Below are positions 20,296-28,692 of a DNA stretch of 53,842 bases, in pieces. The stretch covers positions 1 through 53,842 of the forward strand of contig JAFSDX010000065.1 in NCBI GenBank assembly GCA_017436025.1, in the 5' to 3' direction. Source of the stretch: Thermoguttaceae bacterium (GTDB lineage: Bacteria > Planctomycetota > Planctomycetia > Pirellulales > Thermoguttaceae). Within the stretch, counting starts at the first letter, position 1. Each line of letters opens with the position of its first letter. The translations under genes were made by a program, and so were the position numbers. The notes beneath the pieces are model-generated. The model saw only the letters and a program-made list of their open reading frames with translations. It did not search any database and had not been told where the DNA came from.

Positions 20296-20400
20296 GCGCG
20301 TCAAGGAAACGCGCGACGCTCAAGCGTCCAACGACGCTTAAGAAATAAGCATACCTTATTTTGACGATTCGTCAATCCGCCGCGCCCTCAAAACGGGCGC
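20296..20400 (-). promoter_or_regulatory. Cluster of five perfect inverted repeats before rplF
   Basis: Within 105 bases: GCGCGT/ACGCGC (20296-20314), AAGCGTC/GACGCTT (20322-20339), AAATAAG/CTTATTT (20343-20361), TTGACGA-T-TCGTCAA (20361-20375) and GCGCCC/GGGCGC (20382-20400). The third and fourth overlap the -10 and -35 boxes of the promoter at 20348-20375, like operators. The first two would fold at the 5' end of the transcript, and the fifth stands before the promoter. The rest of the 20134-20434 gap shows no gene. Confidence 0.7.
20348..20375 (-). promoter_or_regulatory. Internal promoter of the spc region (rplF to rplO)
   Basis: On the minus strand TTGACG (20375-20370), 16 bases, TATGCT (20353-20348). 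The -35 box is one arm of a perfect 15-base palindrome, and the -10 box lies within another inverted repeat. Confidence 0.7.
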
Positions 20401-20434
20401 GGAAACGGATTTTTTTTCATTTTTTGGCGAAAAA

Positions 20435-20830
20435 TCACCAAATTTCACAGAGAACTTCGCCGCCGACGTTTTGCGCGCGGGCTTCGCGGTCGCTAACGAC
20501 GCCTTTGTTCGTGCTGAGAATGCTGATGCCGAGGCCGTTGAGAACCGGTTTCAGGTCTTTCGGGCCGCAGTAGCAACGGCGACCGGGTTTGCTAATTTTG
20601 CGGATCGATTGGATAACGCGTTCCCCGCTCGGCCCGTATTTCAGTTGAATACGAATGAAGTTCGTCGGAGCGCTTTCGACGATTTGGTATTCCCAAATGT
20701 AACCTTCGCGCTTCAGAACGTCGACGACGCCGAGCTTAAGTTTCGAGAACGGCACGTCGAGCGTTTCGTGTTCGACTTTAATAGCGTTGCGGATACGGGT
20801 CAGCATATCGGCAATGGGATCTGTCATCAT
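20435..20830 (-). CDS. rpsH: 30S ribosomal protein S8
   Basis: Small-subunit assembly protein and, in E. coli, the translational repressor of the spc operon. 131 residues: MMTDPIADMLTRIRNAIKVEHETLDVPFSKLKLGVVDVLKREGYI, and ending LSTNKGVVSDREARAQNVGGEVLCEIW. AAGGAG stands eight bases before the first ATG. It is followed by the unusual 301-base gap before rplF. Confidence 0.97.
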   Translation of the reverse strand: MMTDPIADMLTRIRNAIKVEHETLDVPFSKLKLGVVDVLKREGYIWEYQIVESAPTNFIRIQLKYGPSGERVIQSIRKISKPGRRCYCGPKDLKPVLNGLGISILSTNKGVVSDREARAQNVGGEVLCEIW

Positions 20831-20848
20831 TGTACTGTTCTCCTTAAA

Positions 20849-21034
20849 CTACCAGCTCGCTTTTTGAACGCCGGGGATGAGCCCTTGGTTCGCCAATTCG
20901 CGGAAACAAATGCGGCAGACGCCAAATTTGCGATAGACGGCGCGCGGACGACCGCAAATCTTGCAACGATTTTCGCGTCGAGTGCTGAATTTCGGCTCGC
21001 GATTCGCTTTATTGATTTTTGCTTTACTCGCCAT
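20849..21034 (-). CDS. rpsN: 30S ribosomal protein S14, zinc form
   Basis: 61 residues, the short zinc-binding type: C24, C27 (CKICGRPR) and C40, C43 (CRICFREL) form the knuckle, followed by the invariant [11 protein letters not shown] end. It begins [22 protein letters not shown]. It lies between rplE and rpsH with short gaps (27 and 18 bases). Confidence 0.96.
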   Translation of the reverse strand: MASKAKINKANREPKFSTRRENRCKICGRPRAVYRKFGVCRICFRELANQGLIPGVQKASW

Positions 21035-21061
21035 ATTACTTAATCACCTTTACCAAGCGTA

Positions 21062-21613
21062 TCATTCTTTACCAGTTTTGAACGGCATGCCGAATTCGCG
21101 AAGGAGTTCGCGCGCTTCGTCGTCGCTATCGACGTTCGTAACGAACGTGATATTCATCCCTTGGCTCTTCGTGTATTTGTCCGGGTTGAGTTCCGGGAAC
21201 ACGAGTTGTTCGCTAAGGCCGAGGTTGTAGTTGCCGCGTTTGTCGAAGCTGTTCGGGTTCAAACCGCGGAAGTCGCGAACGCGCGGGAGGACGATCGAGA
21301 TGAGGCGGTCCATAAATTCGTACATACGAGCGCCGCGCAAGGTAACCTTGCAACCGATGTTCATCCCTTCGCGCAGGCGGAAACCGGCGATCGAACGACG
21401 AGCCGACGTAACGACCGGTTTTTGGCCGGTGATTTGGGTCAAAACGTCAAGCGCTTCTTCCAAGTATTTTTTATCTTGGATCGCGCTCCCAACGCCCATA
21501 TTCACGACGATTTTTTCAAGTTTCGGAATGGAGTGGACGTTCGTTTTGCCGAGCTTCTTTTCCAAGCTCGAAGCAATTTGCGTGTTGTATTTTTCTAAAA
21601 GTCTAGGCGTCAT
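21062..21613 (-). CDS. rplE: 50S ribosomal protein L5
   Basis: 5S rRNA-binding protein that contacts S13 and the P-site tRNA. 183 residues with [78 protein letters not shown] and the C-terminal [26 protein letters not shown]. The order rplN-rplX-rplE-rpsN-rpsH is canonical. Confidence 0.97.
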   Translation of the reverse strand: MTPRLLEKYNTQIASSLEKKLGKTNVHSIPKLEKIVVNMGVGSAIQDKKYLEEALDVLTQITGQKPVVTSARRSIAGFRLREGMNIGCKVTLRGARMYEFMDRLISIVLPRVRDFRGLNPNSFDKRGNYNLGLSEQLVFPELNPDKYTKSQGMNITFVTNVDSDDEARELLREFGMPFKTGKE

Positions 21614-21631
21614 ATTCCCGTGCCTGTTCTA

Positions 21632-21970
21632 CTAGCGTTTCGAGGTTGCGGATTTTTCTTCGACGAGGAGCGCGCCGCACTTTTTGCAAGAGCGGAACTT
21701 ATTGCCAGCTTCGTCGAATTTATAGCCGACGCGGGTCGGTTTGTTGCATTTCGGGCAAACAAACATCACCTTGCCGACCGGAACCGGCATCAGTTTCGAA
21801 AGGCGACCGCCTTGCATATTTTTTTGCGAACGACGAACGTGACGTTTCACTTCGTTGACGCCTTCGACGGTAACTTTGCCTTCTTCGCGATTGACGGAGA
21901 GGACTTTGCCTTGTTGGCCGCGATTCTTACCGGAAAGAACGACGACCGTGTCGTTAGTTTTGATACGCAT
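21632..21970 (-). CDS. rplX: 50S ribosomal protein L24 with zinc ribbon
   Basis: One of the two initiators of large-subunit assembly. 112 residues from the ATG at 21970, chosen because GAGGTGG is six to seven bases upstream and the stop of rplN is one base away. The KOW motif is VVVLSGKNRGQQGKVLSVNREEGKVTVEGVNEVKRH. The C-terminal part carries two cysteine pairs (CPKC and CKKC) that can bind zinc, present in many but not all bacterial L24 proteins. Ends EEKSATSKR. Confidence 0.96.
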   Translation of the reverse strand: MRIKTNDTVVVLSGKNRGQQGKVLSVNREEGKVTVEGVNEVKRHVRRSQKNMQGGRLSKLMPVPVGKVMFVCPKCNKPTRVGYKFDEAGNKFRSCKKCGALLVEEKSATSKR

Positions 21971-21971
21971 A

Positions 21972-22340
21972 TCAGACCACCTCGCTCGCAAGACTGACAA
22001 TCTTCATAAAGCCGAGATCGCGGAGTTCGCGACCGACGGCGCCAAAAATACGAGTCCCGCGCGGGTTTTTGTCGTTGTCGACCAAAACGGCGGCGTTCGC
22101 GTCGAAACGGATATAGCTTCCGTCTTCGCGGCGGGTCGGTTGTTTCGTGCGGACGATAACGGCCTTCACGACTTGACCTTTTTTGATTTGGCTGCCGGGG
22201 ATAACCGACTTCACGGAGCAAATGATGATATCGCCGAGGCCGGCGGTGCGACGGTGGGTGCCGCCCAACACTTTAATGCACTGCAATTCTTTAGCGCCCG
22301 TGTTGTCAGCGGAGTCCAAACGAGTCTGCATCTGAATCAT
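21972..22340 (-). CDS. rplN: 50S ribosomal protein L14
   Basis: 122 residues, full length: [27 protein letters not shown] at the start and [20 protein letters not shown] at the end. L14 forms the bridge region with 16S rRNA and is the binding site of the silencing factor RsfS. The ATG at 22331 (MQTRLD) is a possible alternative start. One base separates its stop from rplX. Confidence 0.97.
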   Translation of the reverse strand: MIQMQTRLDSADNTGAKELQCIKVLGGTHRRTAGLGDIIICSVKSVIPGSQIKKGQVVKAVIVRTKQPTRREDGSYIRFDANAAVLVDNDKNPRGTRIFGAVGRELRDLGFMKIVSLASEVV

Positions 22341-22447
22341 GGTTGTTACTCGCTTCCACTAATTTGATGTTTTCTTCAATTTCCTAACTCGCCGCGGAGC
22401 GATGCGCGTCGCGCGGCGGGACGGCGAACAAACGTTGGAACGTTTTC

Positions 22448-22705
22448 TCAGCCGTCGATTTTCTCCGCTTTCTTGACGATGCTCACGAGCGTCCAGCGCT
22501 TCAGCTTGGACGTCGGACGGCTTTCTTCGATCTCGACGACGTCGCCGACGGACGTTTCGTCGTTTTCGTCGTGCATATAGCAGACGGTGCGAGTGCGGAC
22601 GTATTTGCCGTATTTCGGATACTTCTTGATACGCGGAATCTCGACGCGTCGGGTTTTCTTCATTTTGTCGGTCTTAACGACGCCGACCAACTTCATCTTA
22701 GGCAT
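22448..22705 (-). CDS. rpsQ: 30S ribosomal protein S17
   Basis: 85 residues, a 16S rRNA-binding OB-fold protein. Family pattern: LVGVVKTDKMKKTRRVEIPRIKKYPKYGKYVRTRTVCYMHDENDETSVGDVVEIEESRPTSKLKRWTLVSIV. It lies between rpmC and rplN, with a 107-base gap downstream that shows no gene. Confidence 0.96.
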   Translation of the reverse strand: MPKMKLVGVVKTDKMKKTRRVEIPRIKKYPKYGKYVRTRTVCYMHDENDETSVGDVVEIEESRPTSKLKRWTLVSIVKKAEKIDG

Positions 22706-22761
22706 ATGTATCCTCGCTATGAAAGACCTCGGCGCGTTTGCGGCGCCGTCGACGGGCTTTC

Positions 22762-22950
22762 TTAACCGTTAATTTCGTGTTGAATCGTTTTGATTTGAGC
22801 GATGATTTTCTTCGCTTTGCCGACTTCGCTCGGCGAATCCAAGCGTTCCATTCGGGCTTGAACGCGAAGTTTGAACAACTTTTCGGTCGTTTCTTTGAGC
22901 AGACTCGCGCGTTGTTCGTCGCTCATTTCTCGAATTTCTTTGGCCTTCAT
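22762..22950 (-). CDS. rpmC: 50S ribosomal protein L29
   Basis: 62 residues, helical hairpin: MKAKEIREMSDEQRASLLKE, TEKLFKLRVQARMERLDSPSEVGKAKKIIAQIKT. L29 sits at the tunnel exit, where it forms part of the docking site for trigger factor and SRP. It lies between rplP and rpsQ. Confidence 0.95.
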   Translation of the reverse strand: MKAKEIREMSDEQRASLLKETTEKLFKLRVQARMERLDSPSEVGKAKKIIAQIKTIQHEING

Positions 22951-23076
22951 TTTATCTCTCGAACTCTTCGTCGAGCGCGACCGCGAGGGTCGAACTCGAT
23001 TTCAAGGTTGTGTTCTAACGGTCGAACGAATCGCCCGCCGCCTCGCGACGGCGGAACGATTAACTTCGACTTGCGA

Positions 23077-23493
23077 TCAGATGCTCTTGCGACGAATCAG
23101 GCGGCACTTGACGGGCATCTTGTGCGCCAGACGGTTGAAGCAGAGCTTCGCGGTTTCTTCCGGAACGCCGGCGACTTCGTACATAATCGTACCCGGTCGA
23201 ACGACGGCGGCCCAGTATTCCGGTTCCCCTTTACCCTTACCCATACGAGTTTCGAGCGGAATCGAGGTGATCGGCTTGTGCGGGAAAATGCGGATGTAAA
23301 GCTTACCCTCGGCGCGGAGGTATTGTTGCGCCGCGATACGACCGGCTTCGATCGTTTGCGCGCTAATCCAGCCGCCTTCGAGCGTTTGGAGCCCGAAATC
23401 GCCAAAGCTGACAGCTTGGCCGCGGGTCGCGTTACCGCTTATACGCCCTCTTTGTACTTTTCGGTGCTTGACTCTTTTCGGCATTCTGGCCAT
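23077..23493 (-). CDS. rplP: 50S ribosomal protein L16
   Basis: 138 residues from the ATG at 23493 (MARMPKRVKHRKVQRGR), chosen because GAGGA lies about nine bases upstream; the second Met at 23484 is too far from it. Signatures: SFGDFGLQTLEGGWISAQTIEAGRIAAQQYLRAEGKLYIRIFPHKP and GPG-like KGKGEPEYWAAVVRPGTIMYEVAG. L16 helps organise the A site. With this start the gene overlaps the last 62 bases of rpsC in another frame. Confidence 0.95.
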   Translation of the reverse strand: MARMPKRVKHRKVQRGRISGNATRGQAVSFGDFGLQTLEGGWISAQTIEAGRIAAQQYLRAEGKLYIRIFPHKPITSIPLETRMGKGKGEPEYWAAVVRPGTIMYEVAGVPEETAKLCFNRLAHKMPVKCRLIRRKSI

Positions 23494-24148
23494 TGTTATC
23501 GTCCTCGCTATATTCGCCTTGATTAATCCAAACTTGAATCCCAATATGACCTTGCGCGATCTTGGCTTCCGCGAAGCCGTAATCGATTTTCGCGCGAAGA
23601 GTCGAGAGCGGAATCGAACCGACCGCTTGTTTCTCGCAGCGAGCCATTTCGGCGCCGCCGAGACGTCCGGACAGTTGAATCTTGATGCCCTTGGCGCCTT
23701 TTTCCATCGCTTTGCCCATCGCGTGTTTCATCACGCGGCGGAAGCTGGCGCGTTTGCAAAGTTGATCGCCGATGTCTTCCGCGACCAATTGAGCGACCAA
23801 TTCCGGATCGTCGACTTGTTCAATCTTCAGATTGATGCGACGACCGGTGAGATTTTGGAGCTCGTTTTGAAGCTCTTCAATCTTTTCGCCTTTACGACCG
23901 ATCAAGAGACCGGGACGAGCGGCGAAGAGAATAACGCGAACTTCGTCGCGGGTGCGTTCGATTTCGATCTTCGCGATCGCCGGATAGACCGGAACGCCGT
24001 CTTTATTCTTTTGCTTCTTGATGAAGTCGCGGATTCGCTTGTCTTCGACGAGGAGCGCGGAAAATTCTTTTTTCGGAGCGTACCAACGGCTCTTCCAATC
24101 TTCCATAACGCCGACGCGAAACGCGACGGGATTGACCTTTTGACCCAT
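23432..24148 (-). CDS. rpsC: 30S ribosomal protein S3
   Basis: 238 residues; forms the mRNA entry channel together with S4 and S5. MGQKVNPVAFRVGVMEDWKSRWYA at the start, the KH domain RPGLLIGRKGEKIEELQNELQNLTGRRINLKIEQVDDPELVAQLVAEDI, then FRRVMKHAMGKAMEKGAKGIKIQLSGRLGGAEMAR. The tail after residue ~215 (EYSEDDNNGQNAEKSQAPKS...) is low-complexity and is encoded by DNA that is also the start of rplP. Confidence 0.96.
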   Translation of the reverse strand: MGQKVNPVAFRVGVMEDWKSRWYAPKKEFSALLVEDKRIRDFIKKQKNKDGVPVYPAIAKIEIERTRDEVRVILFAARPGLLIGRKGEKIEELQNELQNLTGRRINLKIEQVDDPELVAQLVAEDIGDQLCKRASFRRVMKHAMGKAMEKGAKGIKIQLSGRLGGAEMARCEKQAVGSIPLSTLRAKIDYGFAEAKIAQGHIGIQVWINQGEYSEDDNNGQNAEKSQAPKSTKRAYKR

Positions 24149-24200
24149 GACTTACTAGTCCTTGTATTTAATGGCGTTTTTCGCCCGTGCTAGCTGACAA

Positions 24201-24554
24201 TTACTCCAAGACGACGCTGATGTGGCTCGAGCGGCGTTTGATCACCGTGGACATGCCGCGCGAACCGGCCTTCCAACGACGAGCCATCGGGCCGCCGTCG
24301 ACGCGAACGTCGACGACTCGGAGGTCTTCGATCGACGAAGCGCGGAGGTCTTCGGCGTTGTGCATCGCGCTCTTCAGGACTTTTTCGAGCATACGCGCGC
24401 CGCGGTTCGGATAGCATTGCAGGAGCGTCATCGCTTCGTCGGCGTATTTGCCGCGAATCAAGTCCGCGAAAACGCGAACTTTTTGAGCGCTAATCTGCGC
24501 AAACTTGTGTTTCGCGCGATATTGAGGAACTTGGTTCAATTTTTCTTCTTGCAT
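24201..24554 (-). CDS. rplV: 50S ribosomal protein L22
   Basis: 117 residues from the ATG at 24554, with AGGTG six bases upstream; a GTG three codons earlier overlaps that site and is less likely. YRAKHKFAQISAQKVRVFADLIRGKYADEAMTLLQ and the tunnel hairpin VDGGPMARRWKAGSRGMSTVIKRRSSHISVVLE are typical. L22 lines the exit tunnel and contacts macrolides. Confidence 0.96.
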   Translation of the reverse strand: MQEEKLNQVPQYRAKHKFAQISAQKVRVFADLIRGKYADEAMTLLQCYPNRGARMLEKVLKSAMHNAEDLRASSIEDLRVVDVRVDGGPMARRWKAGSRGMSTVIKRRSSHISVVLE

Positions 24555-24572
24555 TGTTCGCACCTATCCGAA

Positions 24573-24839
24573 TTATTTGCCTTTGCCGCCGTGGCCGCGG
24601 AAAACGCGAGTCAACGAGAATTCGCCCAACTTGTGGCCGACCATTTCTTCGGTAACGAAAACCTTCAAAAACGCTTTGCCGTTGTGAACGAGGAACGTGT
24701 GGCCGACAAATTCGGGGACGATCGTGCAAGCGCGCGCCCAAGTCTTAACCGGTTCTTTTTTGCCCTGTTGATCGAGCTTTTCGATTTTAGCGAAAAGTTT
24801 ATAATCAACGAACGGACCCTTTTTAAGTGATCTACTCAT
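24573..24839 (-). CDS. rpsS: 30S ribosomal protein S19
   Basis: 88 residues: [68 protein letters not shown]. Small-subunit head protein that binds 16S rRNA with S13. It lies between rplB and rplV. Confidence 0.97.
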   Translation of the reverse strand: MSRSLKKGPFVDYKLFAKIEKLDQQGKKEPVKTWARACTIVPEFVGHTFLVHNGKAFLKVFVTEEMVGHKLGEFSLTRVFRGHGGKGK

Positions 24840-24941
24840 TTATTTTCCAGTTGAAGTTTTCTTATTTTGTTGCGGAAAACTAAACCGAGGGAGGAAAACG
24901 GAGGCGATATTCCCTCCCGTCAATTTACAAACCAATCGCTA

Positions 24942-25799
24942 TCAGGAAAGTTTCAGGACGCCGTAGCGACGGCTGCGGCGACGGCGAATGATCGCCTTGT
25001 TCGACGGCTTCTTATGTTTGCGGGTCGAGGTGCCCTTGGTCGGTTTGCCCGTCGGGCTGACCGGATGGCGACCGCCCTTGGTGCGGCCTTCGCCGCCGCC
25101 GTGCGGGTGGTCGATCGGGTTCATCGCGGTGCCGCGGACGTAAGGACGACGACCGAGCCAACGGGTGCGACCGGCTTTACCGAGGACGATGTTCATGTGT
25201 TCGCCGTTCCCAACGACGCCGATGACGGCGCGGCAGGAGCTCGGAATACGGCGGATTTCGCCGCTCGGGAGCGTGATTTGCGCCCAGTTTTCTTCGCGAG
25301 CGACGAGCGTCGCTTTCGAACCGGCGCTGCGGCACATACAACCGCCGCGACCCGGACGAAGCTCGATATTGTGAATTTCGGAACCGAGCGGAATCTTGTT
25401 CAACGGGAGGCAGTTCCCAACGCGCGGTTCGGCGGCGGCGCCGCTGTTCAGCGTCATGCCGACGGTAACGCCTTCCGGAGCGACGACGTAGCGTTTTTCG
25501 CCGTCGGCGTAGACCAAAAGCGCGATACGAGCGGTGCGGTTCGGGTCGTATTGAATCGAGGCGACGCGCGCCGGAATCCCGTCCTTATTGCGACGGAAGT
25601 CGATCAAACGGAGTTGGCGTTTGTGCCCGCCGCCGCGATGGCGAACGGTGATGACGCCTTGATTGTTGCGACCGCTGCAGCGACGCTTCGGACGAAGGAG
25701 GCTTTTTTCCGGCTTCGCGCCCTTGGTCAGCTCGGCAAAGTCGCTGACGCTCATATTTCGCCGACCCGCGTTATTCGGTTTATATCGTCGAATACCCAT
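24942..25799 (-). CDS. rplB: 50S ribosomal protein L2
   Basis: 285 residues, required for subunit association and peptidyl transfer. [55 protein letters not shown], and the C-terminal functional region [37 protein letters not shown] containing the essential His in HPHGGG. It lies between rplW and rpsS in the S10 operon; the 102-base gap before rpsS is empty. Confidence 0.97.
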   Translation of the reverse strand: MGIRRYKPNNAGRRNMSVSDFAELTKGAKPEKSLLRPKRRCSGRNNQGVITVRHRGGGHKRQLRLIDFRRNKDGIPARVASIQYDPNRTARIALLVYADGEKRYVVAPEGVTVGMTLNSGAAAEPRVGNCLPLNKIPLGSEIHNIELRPGRGGCMCRSAGSKATLVAREENWAQITLPSGEIRRIPSSCRAVIGVVGNGEHMNIVLGKAGRTRWLGRRPYVRGTAMNPIDHPHGGGEGRTKGGRHPVSPTGKPTKGTSTRKHKKPSNKAIIRRRRSRRYGVLKLS

Positions 25800-25858
25800 T
25801 ATGTTAATCTCGCTATTTTATTACGTTGATTTATTCTTCAATTCGAAACGTCGGTCGA

Positions 25859-26176
25859 TCAATAGAGGTCGAGACGGTGTTCGTCGTCCAACTTGACCAT
25901 CGCTTTTTTCCACGATTTCGTGCAACCGACGCCCTTGCGAGTTCGGCGTTTCTTGCCTTTGCGATTTTGCGTGCTGACGGCGACGACTTTAACGTCGTAA
26001 AGCGCTTCGATCGCGTCTTTAATGTCGAGCTTCGAGGCCAGTTTGTTGACTTCGAAGGTGTAGGTGTTGCGCGTAGCCGAGACGTGGAAGGCTTTTTCGG
26101 TAACGATCGGGCGAATAATGACCTGATACGGCTCGAGAACGAGTTTGGTATCGGTAACGTCTTTGCATTGAGGCAT
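25859..26176 (-). CDS. rplW: 50S ribosomal protein L23
   Basis: 105 residues: LEPYQVIIRPIVTEKAFHVSATRNTYTFEVNKLASKLDIKDAIEALYDVKVVAVSTQNRKGKKRRTRKGVG. L23 is the main docking site for trigger factor at the tunnel exit. An N-terminal stretch of ~14 residues (MPQCKDVTDTKLVL) is slightly longer than usual. Confidence 0.96.
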   Translation of the reverse strand: MPQCKDVTDTKLVLEPYQVIIRPIVTEKAFHVSATRNTYTFEVNKLASKLDIKDAIEALYDVKVVAVSTQNRKGKKRRTRKGVGCTKSWKKAMVKLDDEHRLDLY

Positions 26177-26233
26177 TGTCTTATTCCTTATATTTCTGGT
26201 TCGTTCAATTCCTAACGTCCAACCTAGCTAAGC

Positions 26234-26863
26234 TCAGGCTTCGACGCGGGTTTTAACGAACGCATCCATCGCCGATTTCGTAACCAAAAGTTGTTTCGGA
26301 CGAAGAATTTCGTAAGCGTTCAGGTCGGAAACGGGAAGGATTTTCGCCGTCGGAATGTTGCGAACGCTGAGGTACATATTCGCGTCGTATTTATCGACGA
26401 CGACGAGAACCGTCTTTTCGATCGCGAGTTTGCCGAGAACGTCGGCGACGACTTTCGTTTTCGGAGCCTCGACTTGCAGAACGTCGATAACCTTAACGAA
26501 TTCGGCGCGCACTTTTTCGGCCATCGCCATACGGGTCGCCATTTTCAGGGCTTTGCGCGGAAGACGGTACGACCAATCTTTCGGAGTTTTAGCGAAGATA
26601 TGACCGCCGCCGCGACGAACGCCGCTGCGTTTGTGACCGGCGCGAGCGTTGCCCGTGCCCTTTTGGCGGTACATCTTTTTACGGGAACCGGAAACTTCGG
26701 AACGAGTCTTCGTTTTCGCGGAACCTTGACGAAGGTTCGCTTGGTACATCACGACGGCGTCGTGAAGCAACTGTTTGCTGACCTTCGGCGCCATCGCGTC
26801 GAGATCGAGTTCGTAGGACCCGACTTGAGCGCCGGTTTTGTCGTAAATCGGTAAGTTAGTCAT
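26234..26863 (-). CDS. rplD: 50S ribosomal protein L4
   Basis: 209 residues. The extended tunnel loop is RSEVSGSRKKMYRQKGTGNARAGHKRSGVRRGGGHIFAKTPKDW, followed by LPRKALKMATRMAMAEKV. L4 lines the exit tunnel and in E. coli also represses the S10 operon by binding its leader, so the long leader at 28082-28472 is of interest. It follows rplC by 60 bases. Confidence 0.96.
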   Translation of the reverse strand: MTNLPIYDKTGAQVGSYELDLDAMAPKVSKQLLHDAVVMYQANLRQGSAKTKTRSEVSGSRKKMYRQKGTGNARAGHKRSGVRRGGGHIFAKTPKDWSYRLPRKALKMATRMAMAEKVRAEFVKVIDVLQVEAPKTKVVADVLGKLAIEKTVLVVVDKYDANMYLSVRNIPTAKILPVSDLNAYEILRPKQLLVTKSAMDAFVKTRVEA

Positions 26864-26923
26864 TTCAACTCAATATTCAAATTAAATATTTATTTTCTTA
26901 TTTGCGTTTACGTCGTCCGAAAA

Positions 26924-27643
26924 TCAGGCGAGACGCCATTTATTGTGCTTCGGAGCCGGCAATTTATTGGTCGGACGAATCGCGACATAGGAGCCGATCG
27001 GACCCGGGACGGCGCCGCGGATGACGAGCAAATTATTTTCTTTATCGACAACGACAACCTTTTGATTGCGAACCGTGCACTTGGCGTTGCCGTAGCGCCC
27101 CGGCATACGCTTCCCTTTCGGGGTGCGGCTCGGGTAGGCGCTGCAACCGGTCGAACCGAGGTGACGGTGGCATTTCTTAACGCCGTGCGTCGCGCGTTGA
27201 CCGCTGAAATTGTGGCGTTTCATAGCCCCGGCGTAACCGCGACCCTTGCTGCGAGCCGTAACGTCGACCGCGACGACGTCGTTAAAAACTTCGACGTCGT
27301 AATTTTGACCGACTTCAAAGCCTTCGACCGGAACGCGGAATTCGCGAATGAAACGTTTCGGTTCGCAGTCCGCTTTCTTCGCGACTTCGACGCCCGCCGC
27401 GACGGCCGCCTTTTGGCGTTTGCTGTCGATGTTGGCGACGTGACCGCGTTCGCTTTTGCGAGCGAGGCGACGCGGTTTGTCTTTATAACCGAGTTGAACG
27501 GCTTCGTAACCGTCGCGCTCCATCGTTTTCACTTGCAGAACGCAGCACGGCCCCGCTTGAATAACGGTAACAGGAATCACTTCTCCCTGTTCGGTGTATA
27601 ACTGGCTCATACCGAGTTTTTGCCCAAGTAAACCGATACCCAT
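26924..27643 (-). CDS. rplC: 50S ribosomal protein L3
   Basis: 239 residues, one of the first proteins in large-subunit assembly. MGIGLLGQKLGMSQLYTEQGEVIPVTVIQAGPC, then VTARSKGRGYAGAMKRHNFSGQRATHGVKKCHRHLGSTGCSAYPSRTPKGKRMPGRYGNAKCTVRNQKVVVVDKENNLLVIRGAVPGP. A segment in the middle is richer in Lys/Ala than usual. It is the second gene of the S10 operon. Confidence 0.97.
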   Translation of the reverse strand: MGIGLLGQKLGMSQLYTEQGEVIPVTVIQAGPCCVLQVKTMERDGYEAVQLGYKDKPRRLARKSERGHVANIDSKRQKAAVAAGVEVAKKADCEPKRFIREFRVPVEGFEVGQNYDVEVFNDVVAVDVTARSKGRGYAGAMKRHNFSGQRATHGVKKCHRHLGSTGCSAYPSRTPKGKRMPGRYGNAKCTVRNQKVVVVDKENNLLVIRGAVPGPIGSYVAIRPTNKLPAPKHNKWRLA

Positions 27644-27751
27644 ATCTCTTTTTCCTCTATATGTCTATCGCAGACAGATTTTATTTAAGTCGCATTGCGG
27701 CCCGTCTATCGTTGGGTGAAGGCCGTTACGACGCTTGGTTTTCAGTGCAGA

Positions 27752-28081
27752 TTAACGAGCGCCCGTCGCTTTAATTTTGATATCGACGCCGGCCGGAAGG
27801 TTCAGCTTGTTCAGCGCGTCGATCGTTTTCGCGGTCGCTTGAACGATATCGATAACGCGCTTGTGCGTGCGAATCTCAAATTGTTGACGAGCTTTTTTGT
27901 CAACGTGCGGGCTGGAAAGGACGGTGTATTGTTCGATACGCGTCGGGAGCGGAATCGGACCCCGAACGATCGAGCCGGTGCGTTTAGCGGTTTCAACGAT
28001 CTCAAGCGCGCTTTGATCGAGCGTCGCGTGATCGTAGGCTTCCATACGAATTCTGATGATGGCGTTGTCGGAAGTCGACAC
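27752..28081 (-). CDS. rpsJ: 30S ribosomal protein S10
   Basis: 109 residues from a GTG with GGAG seven bases upstream: [79 protein letters not shown]10 is also the NusE antitermination factor. It is the first gene of the ribosomal block; its usual upstream neighbours tuf, fusA, rpsG and rpsL are not here. Confidence 0.97.
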   Translation of the reverse strand: MSTSDNAIIRIRMEAYDHATLDQSALEIVETAKRTGSIVRGPIPLPTRIEQYTVLSSPHVDKKARQQFEIRTHKRVIDIVQATAKTIDALNKLNLPAGVDIKIKATGAR

Positions 28082-28472
28082 TGTAATTCTCCGTTCTTTC
28101 CAAACCTAATTGACAAATATCCTGAACCGGCGTCGTCTCGCGCCGTTATCGGCGCAAAAAACACTTTATGACGCGCAATTCTTGTTTTACGCAATTTCCA
28201 CGCGTTGAACCAACAGTTTTAAGCGGGAAAATCGAATTTGCTCGATAAATTTCAATATGTTGCAGTCGCCGACTAACTTAGCCTAACCCGTTGAGCGAAA
28301 GGGGCTTTCTCTATTCAAAGAACGTCAATGTGAAACTCTCGTTCGCCGAAGTTCTATTTTTGAACCGCGGTCGAACGTCGCCCTCGTGGCGTCTTGGCTC
28401 ACTGCGCTTAGCATCGTAAGAATTTGCAAGCGGCGCTCGTCGACGTTCTTTGTCGCCGGTAATTTGCAACGA
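28082..28472 (-). other. Long leader of the S10 operon, about 390 nt
   Basis: From the predicted transcription start (~28473) to rpsJ no gene is visible; the open frames are short and not conserved-looking. It contains a perfect hairpin GCGCCG-ATAA-CGGCGC (28140-28155) about 60 bases before the start codon. Its length is suited to an autoregulatory leader, as in the L4-controlled S10 leader of E. coli, but no sequence match is claimed. Confidence 0.4.
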
Positions 28473-28479
28473 CTTTTGA

Positions 28480-28507
28480 AGTATATCCGAAAAGCCGCTT
28501 TTCACAA
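28480..28507 (-). promoter_or_regulatory. Promoter of the S10 operon
   Basis: On the minus strand TTGTGA (28507-28502), 16 bases, TATACT (28485-28480). A/T-rich DNA (28515-28560) stands directly upstream and could act as an UP element. The rest of the gap up to 28692 shows no gene. Confidence 0.65.
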
Positions 28508-28692
28508 GGGGGAAAAAGAAAAAATCCCAGATTTTTTTCAATTTTTAAGAATAATTTGGCAAAAACGACGATTTCCGAGAAAATTTTAACGGTTTTACGT
28601 CTTATTAACGCCGAAAAAACGTCGCCTCGTTCCGCGCGCTTTCGCTACAATCGCTATAATCGCAACCGTTCCGTTCTTCCCTTCCCCGACGA

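Noticed and set aside
28311..28541. A 76-codon minus-strand frame upstream of rpsJ.
   Set aside because: It spans the S10 promoter and its upstream A/T tract, and its translation is unconvincing.
28653..28662. TATAAT on the plus strand between coaC and rpsJ, and a TTGACA at about 28110.
   Set aside because: They face away from any gene and lack partner boxes at proper spacing.
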